Below, piece after piece: positions 15,601-27,003 of a stretch of 64,000 nt of DNA; the stretch's first letter is position 1; every line of letters begins with the position of its first letter. The position numbers and the translations under genes were made by a program. Origin of the DNA: Mesostigma viride. Lineage: Eukaryota > Streptophyta > Mesostigmatophyceae > Mesostigmatales > Mesostigmataceae. Where the stretch lies: assembly GCA_009746045.1 (NCBI GenBank), contig RPFO01002002.1:1-64000 (forward strand), given 5' to 3'. Under the pieces are notes generated by a model. The model ran no database searches. It was not told the DNA's origin and was given only the letters and a program-made list of their open reading frames with translations.

Positions 15601-18600
15601 GCAAGGGCCGGCTGCACACACACGAAAAACCACCGCGCACGCAAGGGGCAACTGCACACACACGTACATACACCGCGCACGCAAGGGGCGGCTGCACACA
15701 CACGTACACACACCGCGCACGCAAGGGGCAACTGCACACACATGTACACACACCGCGCACGCTTGGGGCGGCTGCACACACACGTACCTACACCTTGCAC
15801 GCAAGGGGCGGCTGCACACACACGTACATACACCGCGCACGCAAGGGGCAACTGCACACACATGTACATACACCGCGCACCACGGGGCGGCTGCACACAC
15901 ACGTACATACACCGCGCACGCAAGGGGCAACTGCACACACATGTACACACACCGCGCACGCTTGGGGCGGCTGCACACACACGTACCTACACCGCGCACG
16001 CAAGGGGCGGCTGCACACACACGTACATACACCGCGCACGCAAGGGGCAACTGCACACACATGTACATACACCGCGCACCACGGGGCGGCTGCACACACA
16101 CGTACACACACCGCGCACGCAAGGGGCAGCTGCACACACACGTACATACACCATGCACGCAAGGGGCTGCACACACACTTACACACACCGCGCACGCAAG
16201 GGCCGGCATGCACACACACTGGCATACACCGCGCACGCAAGGGGCGGCTGCACACACGTACATACACCGCGCACGCAAGGGGCGAGTGCACACACACGTA
16301 CACACACCGCGCACGCAAGGGACGGCTGCACACACACGTACATACACCGCGCACGCAAGGGGCAACGGCACTCACATGTACATACACCATGCACGCAAGG
16401 GGCGGCTGCACACACACGTACACACACCATGCACGCAAGGAGCGACTTCACGCACAGGTACACACCATGCACGCAAGGCGGCTGCACACACATGTACATC
16501 CACCGCGCACGCAAGGGGCGGCTGCACACACATGTACATACACCATGCACGCAAGGGGCGGCTGCACACACCTGTACATCCACCGCGCACGCAAGGGGCG
16601 AGTGCACACACACGTACACACACCGCGCACGCAAGGGGCGGCTGCACACACACGTACACACACCATGCACGCAAGGGCCGGCATGCACACACAGTATACA
16701 CACACCGCGCACGCAAGGGGCGGCTGCACACACACGTACATACACTGCGCACGCAAGGGGCTGCTGCACACACACTTACACTCACCATGCACGCAAGGGG
16801 CGGCTGCACACACACGTACATACACCGCGCACGCAAGGGACGGCTGCACACACACGTACATACACCGCGCACGCAAGGGGCAACTGCACGCACATGTACA
16901 TCCACCGCGCACGCAATTAAGGGACGGCTGCACACACACGTACATACACCGCGCACGCAAGGGGCAACGGCACTCACATGGACATACACCATGCACGCAA
17001 GGGGCGGCTGCACACACACGTACATACACCGCGCACGCAAGGGGCTGCTGCACACACACTTACACACACAATGCACGCAATTAGGGGCGACGGCACTCAC
17101 ATGTACATACTCTTGGGCGGCTGCACTCACATGTACATACACCGCGCATGCAAGGGGCAACTGCACACACACGTACACACACCATGCACGCAAGGGCCGG
17201 CATGCACACACACGTACATACACCGCGCACGCAAGGGGCAACTGCACACACACGTACACACACCATGCACGCAAGGGACGGCTGCACACACATGTACACA
17301 CACCATGCACGCAAGGGGCGGCTGCACACACACGTACATACACCATGCACGCAAGGGGCTGCACACACACTTACACACCACCTTGCACGCAAGGGGCGGC
17401 TGCACACACACGCATACACCGCGCACGCAAGGGGCGGCTGCACACACACGTACATACACCGCGCACGCAAGGGGCAACTGCACACACACGTACACACACC
17501 GCGCACGCAATTAAGGGACGGCTGCACACACACGTACATACACCGCGCACGCAAGGGGCAACGGCACTCACATGTACATCCACCATGCACGCAAGGGGCG
17601 GCTGCACACACACGTACACACACCATGCACGCAAGGACAAGGATTCACACACATGTACACACACAAAGCACGCAAGGGGCTGCTGCACACACACGTACAT
17701 ACACCGCGCACGCAAGGGGCGGCTGCACACACACGTACACACACCACGCACGCAAGGGCGGCTGCACACACACGTACATACACTGCGCACGCACGGGGCG
17801 ACTGCACACACATGTACACACACCATGCACGCAAGGGGCGGCTGCACACACATGTACATACACCATGCACGCAAGGGGCTGCACACACACTTACATACAC
17901 CTTGCACGCAAGGGCCGGCATGCACACACACTGGCATACACCGCGCACGCAAGGGGCGGCTGCACACACGTACATACACCGCGCACGCAAGGGGCGAGTG
18001 CACACACACGTACACACACCGCGCACGCAAGGGGCGGCTGCACACACACGTACATACACCGCGCACGCAAGGGGCAACGGCACTCACATGTACATCCACC
18101 ATGCACGCAAGGGGCGGCTGCACACACACGTACACACACCATGCACGCAAGGGCGAGTTCACACACATGTACACACACAAAGCACGCAAGGGGCTGCTGC
18201 ACACACACGTACATACACCGCGCACGCAAGGGGCGGCTGCACTCACATGTACACACACCACGCACGCAAGGGGCGGCTGCACACACACGTACATACACTG
18301 CGCACGCAAGGGGCGACTGCACACACATGTACATACACCATGCACGCAAGGGGCGGCTGCACACACATGTACATACACCGCGCACGCAAGGGGCGAGTGC
18401 AACACATGTACATACACCGCGCACGCAAGGGGATGCACACACATGTACATACACCGCGCACGCAAGGGGCGGCTGCACACACACGTACATACACCGCGCA
18501 CGCAAGGGGCGGTGCGCACACACGTACATACACCGCGCACGCAAGGGGCGGCTGCACACACACGTACATACACCGCGCACGCACGGGGCCAGTGCAAGCA

Positions 18601-20110
18601 CATGTACATACACCATGCACGCAAGGGGCGGCTGCACACACATGTACATACACCGCGCACGCAAGGGGCGAGTGCAAACACATGTACATACACCGCGCAC
18701 GCAAGGGGCAACTGCCCGCACATGTACATCCACCGCACACGCAAGGGGCGGCTGCACACACATGTACATACACCGCGCACGCAAGGGGCGGCTGCACACA
18801 CACGTACATACACCGCGCACGCAAGGGGCGAGTGCGCACACACGTACATACACCGCGCACGCAAGGGGGGCTGCACACACACGTACATACACCGCGCACG
18901 CAAGGGGCCAGTGCAAGCACATGTACATACACCATGCACGCAAGGGCCGGCATGCACAGAAACGTACATACACCGCGCACGCAAGGGGCTGCTGCACACA
19001 CACGTACACACACCATGCACGCACGGGGCGGCTGCACACACACGTACATCCACTGCGCACGCACGGGGCCGGCGACTGCACACACATGTACATAAACCAT
19101 GCACGCAAGGGGCGGCTGCACACACATGTACATCCACCGCGCACGCAAGGGGCGAGTGCAAACACATGTACATACACCGCGCACGCAAGGACAAGGATGC
19201 ACACACATGTACATACACCGCGCACGCAAGGGGCGGCTGCACACGCACGTACATACACCGCGCACGCAAGGGGCGGCTGCACACACACGTACATACACCG
19301 CGCACGCACGGGGCCAGTGCAAGCACATGTACATACACCATGCACGCAAGGGGCGGCTGCACACACATGTACATACACCGCGCACGCAAGGGGCGAGTGC
19401 AAACACATGTACATACACCGCGCACGCAAGGGGCAACTGCCCGCACATGTACATCCACCGCGCACGCAAGGGGCGGCTGCACACACATGTACACACACCA
19501 TGCACGCAAGGACAAGGATGCACACACATGTACACACACCATGCACGCAAGGGGCGGCTGCACACACACGTACACACACCGCGCACGCAAGGGGCGAGTG
19601 CAAACACATGTACATACACCATGCACGCAAGGACAAGGATGCACACACATGTACACACACCATGCACGCAAGGGGCGGCTGCACACACACGTACATACAC
19701 AATGCACGGTTGGGGCGACGGCACTCACATGTACATACACCATGCACGCAAGGACAAGGATGCACACACATGTACATACACCGCGCACGCAAGGGGCGGC
19801 TGCACACACACGTACATACACCGCGCACGCAAGGGGCGAGTGCGCACACACGTACATCCACCGCGCACGCAAGGGGCGGCTGCACACACACGTACATACA
19901 CCGCGCACGCAATGGGCGAGTGCAAACACATGTACATACACCGCGCACGCAAGGGGCGGCTGCACACACACGTACACACACCATGCACGCAAGGGCCGGC
20001 ATGCACACACACGTACATACACCGCGCACGCAAGGGGCGGCTGCACAGAAACGTACACACACCGCGCACGCAAGGGCCGGCTGCACACACATGTACATAC
20101 ACCTTGCACG
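3622..20110. repeat. 16.5-kb minisatellite, 40-bp unit, about 410 copies
   Basis: The unit is 40 bp; its first half reads CACCGCGCACGCAAGGGGCG and its second half GCTGCACACACACGTACATA. Most units keep the length; some differ by one to several bases. Variation is concentrated at a few places: GCGCACG against ATGCACG, ACGTAC against ATGTAC, the GGCGGCTG/GGCAACTG/GGCGAGTG/GGCAGCTG core, GCAAGG against GCTTGG, and CATACACC against CACACACC or CATCCACC. Rare variants act as markers (CGGCTCCACTCACATG at 3922, 6250, 8215 and 9816) and show kilobase-scale higher-order duplication. Neither strand of the common unit contains a stop codon, so every frame runs open for kilobases; frames end only where variants such as GTAAATA or AATTAA occur. 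I read it as non-coding satellite DNA. Confidence 0.95.
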
Positions 20111-20262
20111 TACAACACACAACACACACACACAACAAAAAATTATATACACACACACACGCACACGCACACGCACACGCACACGCACACGCACACGCAC
20201 ACGCACACGCACAACACACACAACACACACAACACACACACGCACACGTGAACAACACACAC
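20111..20262. repeat. CA-rich and (GCACAC)n microsatellite
   Basis: The minisatellite passes into simple AC-rich sequence, with a run of GCACAC hexamers at about 20160-20213 and then AACACACAC repeats. The composition matches the AC-rich half of the 40-bp unit, which suggests it is a degraded edge of the array. Confidence 0.85.
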
Positions 20263-20378
20263 ACACAACAATTATAATATTAGTGTAGTATATCAAACAA
20301 AATAGTAATAAAGTATTTGCAAGCGTACTTCGTGTGAATTATGTGTAGACGAGAATAGAAGCTAAACAAAACTCTAAT

Positions 20379-20446
20379 GGAGAAAGAGGGATTCGAACCC
20401 TTGGGAAAGTTACCCCATACATAGCATTCCACTCGGACATTTCTCC
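20379..20446 (-). tRNA. Degenerate tRNA-Ser, plastid trnS-GGA-like, anticodon arm incomplete
   Basis: Read on the minus strand, a perfect 7-bp acceptor stem (GGAGAAA with TTTCTCC) closes 68 bases. Inside are a D-arm start TCCGAGTGG, a possible class-II variable arm TGGG...CCCA, and a T-arm with the loop GGGTTCGAATCCC. The block GGAATGCTATGTA resembles the 3' half of the plastid trnS-GGA anticodon stem (family knowledge), but the 5' half is missing. The total is about 20 bases shorter than a normal serine tRNA. I infer a pseudogene, probably nuclear DNA of plastid origin. A bacterial or mitochondrial source is possible. No other plastid sequence is recognisable nearby. Confidence 0.5.
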
Positions 20447-20483
20447 GAAAAAAAGGTCACGTAAGCTAAGGGTGGAGAGTTAA

Positions 20484-20538
20484 GGGTGTAGGTTGTAGGA
20501 TGTATGGTGTAGGGTGTAGGGTGTAGGGTGTAGGGTGT
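20484..20538 (+). repeat. GGTGTAG heptamer repeat
   Basis: About seven 7-bp units, the first ones degenerate and the last four exact GGTGTAG. The period and G-richness resemble telomere-type repeats, but the sequence is not the common TTTAGGG. Confidence 0.75.
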
Positions 20539-20666
20539 CTTGAGCTTTCTTTTTTGAGATCAATAGAGTCCCCTTCCATGATCATGTGCGTGATCTGGTT
20601 ATGATTTTCATCTATGGCGTGTGTGGCCACATCGTGTATTTACAACTTTCTAGCCATGGATAACTA

Positions 20667-20687
20667 GGTAACCATAAATTGGTTACC
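20667..20687. repeat. Hairpin with 8-bp arms
   Basis: GGTAACCA and TGGTTACC enclose TAAAT. A direct repeat of ATAACTAGGTAA flanks it on both sides. Confidence 0.5.
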
Positions 20688-20875
20688 ATGATAACTAGGT
20701 AAAAACGTGTTGGTTTCAGAATACATGTGATCGCTGCATTGTCATCTACAATGTACAAATCAATCACGGATTTCGGGGCTACGGATTTCGGGGCTAAGTT
20801 TTTGTGGGTAGAGATTGGCAAGGGTGTCTTTATCTTGCCACTTGGTCACTTGGTGTGCATTACGTCTGTTCTTGC

Positions 20876-21181
20876 GTTGGAGTCAAAAAACTGTCCGTGT
20901 GTGGTGGTGGACTTTTCCTCACGGGCAGTCGCCATATGTCATACAAGCACTTGTTCGGCGTACCACTAGCTCATGTATGTCACCATTGTAATTTTGCGTT
21001 GTAACAGCATTTCTCGGAGCCAACGGCCGTTGGACTCAAAAAACTGACCGTGTGTGGTGGTGGACTTTTCCTCACGGGCAGTCGCCATATGTCATACAAG
21101 CACTTGTTCGGCGTACCACTAGCTCGTGGATGTCACCATTGTAATTTTGAGTTGTAACAGCATTTCTCGGAGCCAACGGCC
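20876..21181 (+). repeat. 153-bp tandem duplication
   Basis: Two nearly identical copies begin at about 20876 and 21029 with GTTGGASTCAAAAAACTG and run through the same CCTCACGGGCAGTCGCCATA block. The second copy ends at another CCAACGGCCGTTGG palindrome. Confidence 0.85.
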
Positions 21182-22752
21182 GTTGGACTTCGAAAAACTG
21201 ATAGCCTTGTCTGAAGGTGTGTGCGTGAATGGCACATGTGCATCGTCGGGGGGAGTTTTCTCAAGAGCCACATGTGGTAGTGTAAGGTGGGCATGCTTAG
21301 TGCGTACGGGTGGGAGGGACAAGAGGTGCAGAAGTTGACGGCTTTTGACCTTGGGAAATGACACGGCACACATAAGACAACAAAGTGATAATTTTAATGT
21401 CTTTACTGGTGTACTGTCAATTTCTCCGAGCCAACGGCCGTTGGACTCTCGAAACTCTCCTGTCTACAAAGTGTGTGCGTGCGATGGCACTTGTTCCATG
21501 TGCCGGGGGGGGGTGAGAAATCTGTCGTTCATTAATTTGTGCCTCGTCGGGGTGGGCATGCATGAATTTGTGCCTCGTCGGGGTGGACATGCATGAAAGC
21601 ATTTTCATTGGTACTCGGGGTTCAATATTTTTGTCTTGCTGTTGAAACGTCGACGTGCTCTTCTCCTGCTCTTTTTTTTTCCTACTCAACGGCCGTTGGT
21701 GCTTTTAAACTTGCCCAGCGTTATGACTAGGATGCCCTTCTTTACTGCTAGCCACCGCCCCTTGTGTACAATGCTAGAATTAGGCCGGGGTAATGGTACA
21801 CGTCCACCGCGTCCCCAGTGCAAGGTTCGTGAATGCGCTGGTTCGTAAAAAATTCGGCACTTGGAAGGTTCGAACACCTGACCCCACTTTCGTTATTTCA
21901 ACATGCCCTGAACGAAAAAGCTGCGTAAAGGATACATTAACCGTTCCCTGTTATTCTTGATTATATTGCGATATCATGGACGTACACACGCGGTTGGTGG
22001 TCCGTACTTGCCAACTGCACTTGCAAACTGACTGACTGACTGCCTCCGTTACGCACTTGCGTGTGTTTCCGTACTTGCCAACTGAACTTGCAAACTGACT
22101 GAATGACTGCCTCCGTTACGACTAACAAGTGAACGACGAGTGAGCTACTAAAGTTTTGTTCAGTTCATTGTGTCTATATGTACATAGCCGTTTCTTCAAA
22201 ACCGTTGCGTGGATACCTTGATTCTGGGTTCGCTGATACTTGTTTCCCATTTTAAATCTCCCGTCCATAATTGGATACATGTAATGTAGGAGGATACCCA
22301 CTTGCCCGAAATCCGCGTAACGGGTGATTAGTACTGCTGTAAGCGGAACCACAGACAAATCTGTCTAACGGGCTAACATTATTGTCCTTCATGTACTGGT
22401 TTTTGCACGCAGGACGCCATTCGCAACACCGCCTGACGGAGTCGGATGGACCGGACGTGCGTGAGGCTGCTGTTCACAGTCGTGAAGTTGGCAGACATTA
22501 ATATCAACACGGTCACGAGAATTCGTCCAGAGAATAATTGATGCTTGTGACGTGCTCGACGGCTGCGATGACCGAGATGATGCGTGTAGTGCACAGCGTC
22601 CGAGACGTCGCGACACCCGTGGCTGTCCTGTTGATGCGAACGCACGGTGACGAGACGGAGCCCATTATATAGGTGGATTACAAGTTAGAACGGCCCTCGC
22701 GGTTGCACTGTTTAATCGCGAACGTGGATTTTGCGGAGCCGACGGCCGTTGG
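21020..22752 (+). repeat. Dispersed palindrome CCAACGGCCGTTGG in diverged satellite units
   Basis: The exact 14-bp palindrome lies at 21020-21033, 21173-21186 and 21431-21444. CAACGGCCGTTGG lies at 21687-21699, and a one-mismatch copy lies at 22739-22752. Spacings are 153, 258, 256 and 1052 bp. Downstream of two of them a similar GTGTGTGCGTG...ATGGCAC block recurs, so these are diverged copies of a unit of about 257 bp. Confidence 0.7.
22001..22120 (+). repeat. 67-bp tandem duplication
   Basis: TCCGTACTTGCCAACTG begins at 22001 and again at 22068, each copy followed by a GACTGACTG run and CCTCCGTTACG. The second copy is partial. Confidence 0.8.
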
Positions 22753-23159
22753 GGATTGGAAATCTGATGATATCGGGGCTGCGCACGACATCGAGGAACT
22801 GGGGATCGACGTAGGTCTACAGGCTCACTTGTCCGTCAACATGTATGGCCTCGCTTGACTGTCATCATCTTGACATGTACATAACTAGTTCATATACCAT
22901 GCATTTGACACTGCCTGCACGTGGATTTTCCAGACATACATTGAGGGTAATTATAACTCGAAAGCACTACGTACGATTGAGACGTCCGGTCGTAGAGCAG
23001 ATGCACTGGAGCTTTCTGATCTTCCAATTGATGGGTCTGTAATTATGTAAGATATTCAGATATCGCGATGACTCGAGCATCGATGCATGGAATGTAATAA
23101 TGTATTTCATTCAATTATACATCCAATTTAACTCCGCAATTGAGGGGCACACATGTCCA

Positions 23160-25040
23160 TCAGCCCGAGACAACATTTCCCAAGTAATTTTCGATTAGTG
23201 ATTTAGTGTGGGCCTCCCCAGGTGCATGCAGTTGGCACGCTTCACAGTGCTTCCTGACATGCCTGCACATCTGTTCCAGGTCACGGCCATCAATTTTGTT
23301 GGCCAGCCTTTCTGCCACTGCCTCATGCCCCATTGCCTTGTGTAGCTGTTGGGCTAACCTGGCATAGGAGATAACCTTATCTGCTGCTGCATCTAGGGAG
23401 GCTATAGTGGGATCTTGGGCCACCTGGGCTAACGTCATGTCATAAGCCAGGTCCCAATCCACGTCCTCACTGTCAGGCAACACAGAGCAAATAGAGGGTA
23501 CACGGCCATTTAGAAACCAGGGTACAGGAGACTTACAGTCGTCCTGAGTGCTGGCTTGTTTTGTGGGGCGCCCCGTCGAGGCTCCCTTCCTGGGCTTGTT
23601 GCAGCGTCCCCCTGCAGGTAACGGGTGGCGGGGCTCCCAGCAACCTGGGCACACATCCACATCAGAACCAAGTTCGGGTTTGCCCTTCCAGCAATCATCC
23701 CTCTCGTGCCCCTTGCATGAGCACCTGGTGCAGTACAGGGTGGAGTCATGAGGCTTACCTTTCTGACTAGGCCCCTGGGAGGGCCCTGCCTTACTGCCTC
23801 GGTTCCCTTTTCCCCCCTTGTCTGATTTCCCCTGCTGCTTGGATGACCCCCCTGCCTTCTTACCTTGCTGGGGCCCCTTAAACACCGCCTTGACCTGAGC
23901 TACCACCTCCTTGATGAGCTTCTTCCTGCTAGGACCTGCACCGTCCTGACCACCCCCCCCTTGGACCTTGTTAACCTTGGGTTCGTTGACAGTTGAGAAG
24001 GGTTCTAGGCTCTGCTGAATGAACAACATGGCCCCCCTAAAATCATCCCACTTGTCTTTAAGGCCAGCCAGCAGAACTGCATTGGTGTTCTTGTCCAGCT
24101 CAGCTTTGGTGAGCCACTGATGGATCAGGTACTTAGAGTTGAGTTTCTTCAACTCCTCGTCCCTGTCTATGTACAGGACATACTGTTTGTTGTCACGTAC
24201 GTAGTCAGACTTGTTGACTTTGTACGAGGCCAACCAGTTGAACCCCTTGAGAGCCTGCAGGTGTTCACCCTTGGTCAACAGCCCTTTTAGGTCTGCTATG
24301 AATTCTGTGAAGATTTGCACCTCCTCAGCCCCAGGTGTGCTAGCCCTCCTCTCATACATCTGGACCATTTGTTTTATGCTAGGTGCAGATTGGTGGATCA
24401 GTGTTAGACACCCTGAGAGCAGGAAACCAATCACGGATGTTATCATGGGACCAGGAATGTTCTATCTTGAAAAGAAACTCAAGTGCATCCTCCTGCACAA
24501 ATCCCTCAGCTAGACCTGGGAAGGTAATCCTATCTTCCCTACGGGATGCATCAAACCTGGGTCGCTGTGGTACAGCGACAGCCGCTTGTGGTTGAGGTTG
24601 CTGCTGCTGCTGCTGCTGCTGCTGCGGTTGCTGTTGCTGATGCTGCCGCTGCTGCTGCTGCTGATGCTGCTGATGCTGTGGCTGCTGCTGCTGCTGGGTT
24701 GTCGCTCCAGCGTGGCTGCCGCCCGCCATACCCCCGGTGCTTGCGGGTGCCCCTCCCCCTGGTGCTCCCCCGTCCTTCCCCTCGTCACCATCCTCCTCTG
24801 GATGCGACCGCTGGGGCGTAGACGATGGTCCACACCCCGCCTGCCACTTTCCTTGGCGTACCCGCTTGGCGGCCCTCAGCAGTTGCTCCATGCACTGCCT
24901 CTGCTGCCCGCGCCCGCTTGGTCGGGTTGGTCTCCGCTGCGTCCAGCTCCTGGTGGAGTAGTGCAGCGATGCGGTCCAGCTCCAGGTCCGTGTCGGTCTG
25001 CAACGTGTGTTTGGGTGTGGGGGGTGGGGGGTGGGGTGTG
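23160..25040 (-). pseudogene. Element A, 3' half: gag with polyQ and zinc knuckles, ends at start of integrase
   Basis: Read on the minus strand, this continues the gag interrupted by element B. In order: an acidic linker (near 25003-24900), a Gln-rich tract (24697-24601), a domain with FPGLAEGFVQEDALEFLF (near 24530-24460), and a capsid-like block with HQSAPSIKQM and KGFNWLASYKVNKSDYV. Next come a CCHC knuckle (CTRCSCKGHERDDC), a second Cys cluster (CPGCWEPRHPLPAGGRC) and an integrase-type HHCC motif (LHKAMGHEAVAERL, RKHCEACQLH). Each block has a clear counterpart in element B. The open frame ends at 23160, where B's integrase would begin its catalytic core. No protease, RT or 3' LTR is seen. 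Frame changes near 24900 and 24420 also break it. This is a 3'-truncated, dead relative of B. Confidence 0.8.
24601..24697 (-). repeat. CAG/CTG triplet repeat coding polyglutamine in element A
   Basis: Mostly CTG on the plus strand (CAG in the sense of the gag frame) with interruptions by CGG, TTG and ATG. Translated on the minus strand it gives a Gln-rich tract with scattered His, Arg and Pro. Confidence 0.85.
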
Positions 25041-25045
25041 TCTGC

Positions 25046-25488
25046 AGTTAGCCTCTAGTCGTGGACATAGGCTAAGTACCAGATAGCAATGTGCTATCTG
25101 GGGTTTCGCACGTGTAGGCTCGGTCAGAAGTCCCGGCTATATGTGATTCGGCAGGCTAGACTATTCGATAGCCGAGTCCTGGTGACGGACGCCAGTACCC
25201 AAGTAGGATTGGCGGTACGGCGTCGCCAGTACCCACTCGGGACTGACATTGAGGTGTCGGATGTTGGACTAAGGTCCTGAGAGTCTAGCAGTGGCGTCGC
25301 GCCACTCAGGCTGCACCACAGAGCCCAACGGCCACTGTCGGCTGCTCCAGACGTGGCAGCCAGGCAGAGCGTTGCTTGTCGACAATGCTAAATGCCCTTG
25401 TGCACGTTGGGTGCGGGGCTTGTGATTTATTGTAATAAACACATGCGTTAGGCCATTGAGCATTGAGAGGTCCACTCGTTTATTAACT
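25046..25488 (+). repeat. Element B 5' LTR
   Basis: 443 bp, starting AGTTAGCC and ending TTATTAACT, so the ends form the inverted pair AGTTA/TAACT rather than TG/CA. An AATAAA lies in GTAATAAACACATGCG near 25430. Gag starts 31 bp after its end. Confidence 0.9.
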
Positions 25489-25519
25489 TGAATTAAAGTC
25501 GTTTACCATAGACAAAATC

Positions 25520-26167
25520 ATGGGAGATCCTATTATGCCAGGCCTGAAATTCAAAAAGAAGCGGATAGATGATGCTGGCTGGCAGACGGTGCCAACAGTA
25601 GAGGAGAAGGCTGCGGCCAAGAAAATTAAAAAAGCAAGAAGGGCGCAGGCGGAGCAGGAACAGCTAGTGGCTAGGCAGCTAGCGACAGCAATGGCTCAGC
25701 AAAGCGTCAAGGCAGCCGCCCAAGAGCGGCAGCTGGCAGCCCTGCAAAAACAGGTAACCTCCTTGGCCGAACAGGCCGAAAAATCTGTTTTTTCTAGCCC
25801 AGCTAGCTCGCAAAAATCCGTAAGCAGTATGCGGTCCCCCAGCCCTCAGGCAAGCCCCGCTGACCTCCCCGCTAAGGCACCGTCCCAACCTCCTCAGGAG
25901 GAGGGCGGAATAGCCAAAAGCGGTGGAGAACAAGCGGGGGTGCCGATCGTCCCCTCATCCGCTCAGAAAGCGGGGGGGTACGAGAGGAAGCTGAAGAGGG
26001 ACGCATACATGTTCAAAATGCGGACCAAGAAGGCCCCAGGACCCGTCATCGGCAGCATTCAGCTGTCTGATGACGAGGTCACCCTCTCCCCAGGGGTTTC
26101 TGATGGGGAGATTGAGATGAATCCACTCAATCAGGCGGTCGAACAGGCCGCCGCCCAGTTTGTAGAG
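25520..26167 (+). CDS. Element B gag, N-terminal part, interrupted by element C
   Basis: Starts at the first ATG after the LTR (25520) and runs open for 216 codons to the insertion point of C. The translation begins with a basic segment (LKFKKKRIDD), followed by a Lys/Ala/Gln-rich stretch of about residues 30-85 that should be helical or coiled-coil (KKIKKARRAQAEQEQL), then Ser/Pro-rich and acidic stretches. With C and one TSD copy removed, the frame passes directly into GCA CGC CGT at 31162, so B's gag was continuous before C inserted. Gag N-termini vary greatly, so no domain is named. The role, assembly of the cytoplasmic virus-like particle, is inferred from position. Confidence 0.8.
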
Positions 26168-26912
26168 TGTCAAGGACATGGTCCTTGTATTTGTACCCAC
26201 CTGACCTGGCTAGATAGATAGAGGCTCTTGTACAGGAGCCACTGTTCTTTATCCCGTTGGATTTGGCCTACAAATGAGAAAGTTGTGGCCAGTTTTAGTA
26301 ATCAGGGATTAGTACCTATGCCAAGTGGATCCTTATAGGCAGCTGACAAATCTGTCTATGTCAGCTGACCTATGACATGTCAGATGAGAATCTATGACAG
26401 GACAGCTGACTGATTGACATGTACACTGTGCATGTCAGATGTGGCGCTGATATGTTCACGCCAGATTTACTTCATCATCATCAGATCACACATAGAGAGA
26501 TCTTTTATTAAATAGTTAGATTACTGTGCAGCAGTTACAAGTTAAGACTGTACATCAGTTACAAGATAAGGCTGTACAGCAGTTACAAGATAAGATTTAT
26601 TCTTGTCTAGATCTGATTGGTAGCCTGTACACTGACCTAACCTGATTGGTGGCCTGAGTATTACATGAGAATATTCCTAGGCACATTCCTAGCCAGCCAA
26701 TCAGGTCATTCCAGTTTGCTGCCTGTGTTTTTTCCTCGAGTTAATAAAACAACTGAGGAGCCTTGCCAAAGGTACTCCTCACTATCATTCTGCCTCAAAC
26801 TGAGTCTCTGTCTCTTTGCTTCCATCCTCCATAGCCTGTACCTGCAAGGACAGGCACATTTGGGTTCCAATCACAAGCATTGTAGAAGGCAAACCCATTA
26901 GTTCTTTCAACA
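26168..26912 (+). repeat. Element C 5' LTR
   Basis: 745 bp, TG...CA ends. It contains TGACATGT/ACATGTCA-type motifs, two CAGTTACAAGATAAG repeats and an AATAAA in GTTAATAAAACAAC near 26740, consistent with U3 signals and a polyadenylation signal. Confidence 0.93.
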
Positions 26913-26930
26913 TGGTATCGGAGGTTTGAT
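26913..26930 (+). other. Element C primer binding site
   Basis: TGGTATCGGAGGTTTGAT starts directly after the LTR. Its first seven bases match the TGGTATC start of the site complementary to initiator-Met tRNA used by most plant copia elements (family knowledge). Confidence 0.8.
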
Positions 26931-27003
26931 GCCTACCCTGCATTTGAGGAGCAGAGACATTCATCTGACTACCCCAGAGACAACACCCAGACCCAGATCA
27001 ACC

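Larger units (their letters stand above)
20539..23159. other. Gene-free stretch with small tandem repeats
   Basis: Only short open frames without protein-like features occur. The stretch holds the 153-bp duplication, the palindrome-bearing satellite units and the 67-bp duplication listed separately. It lies between the minisatellite region and the truncated end of element A. Confidence 0.5.

Noticed and set aside
3622-20110. CRISPR array
   Set aside because: Units are contiguous and variable, with no unique spacers, and the context is eukaryotic.
3716-20251. Very long open frames on both strands (up to about 2,700 residues, Thr/His- or Cys/Val-rich)
   Set aside because: The 40-bp unit has no stop codon on either strand, so all six frames are open by default; frames end only at GTAAATA or AATTAA variants. 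No start context, splice signal or codon bias separates one frame from another.
20484-20538. Interstitial telomere
   Set aside because: The heptamer GGTGTAG is not a known telomere repeat and only about seven units are present, so I list it as a simple repeat.
21860-21895. Second tRNA (GGTTCGAACACC resembles a T-loop)
   Set aside because: The T-stem pairs poorly and no acceptor, D or anticodon arm can be folded around it.
24586-24821. Leu- and Ala-rich plus-strand ORFs over the CTG repeat
   Set aside because: They are opposite-strand readings of the polyglutamine tract of element A's gag.
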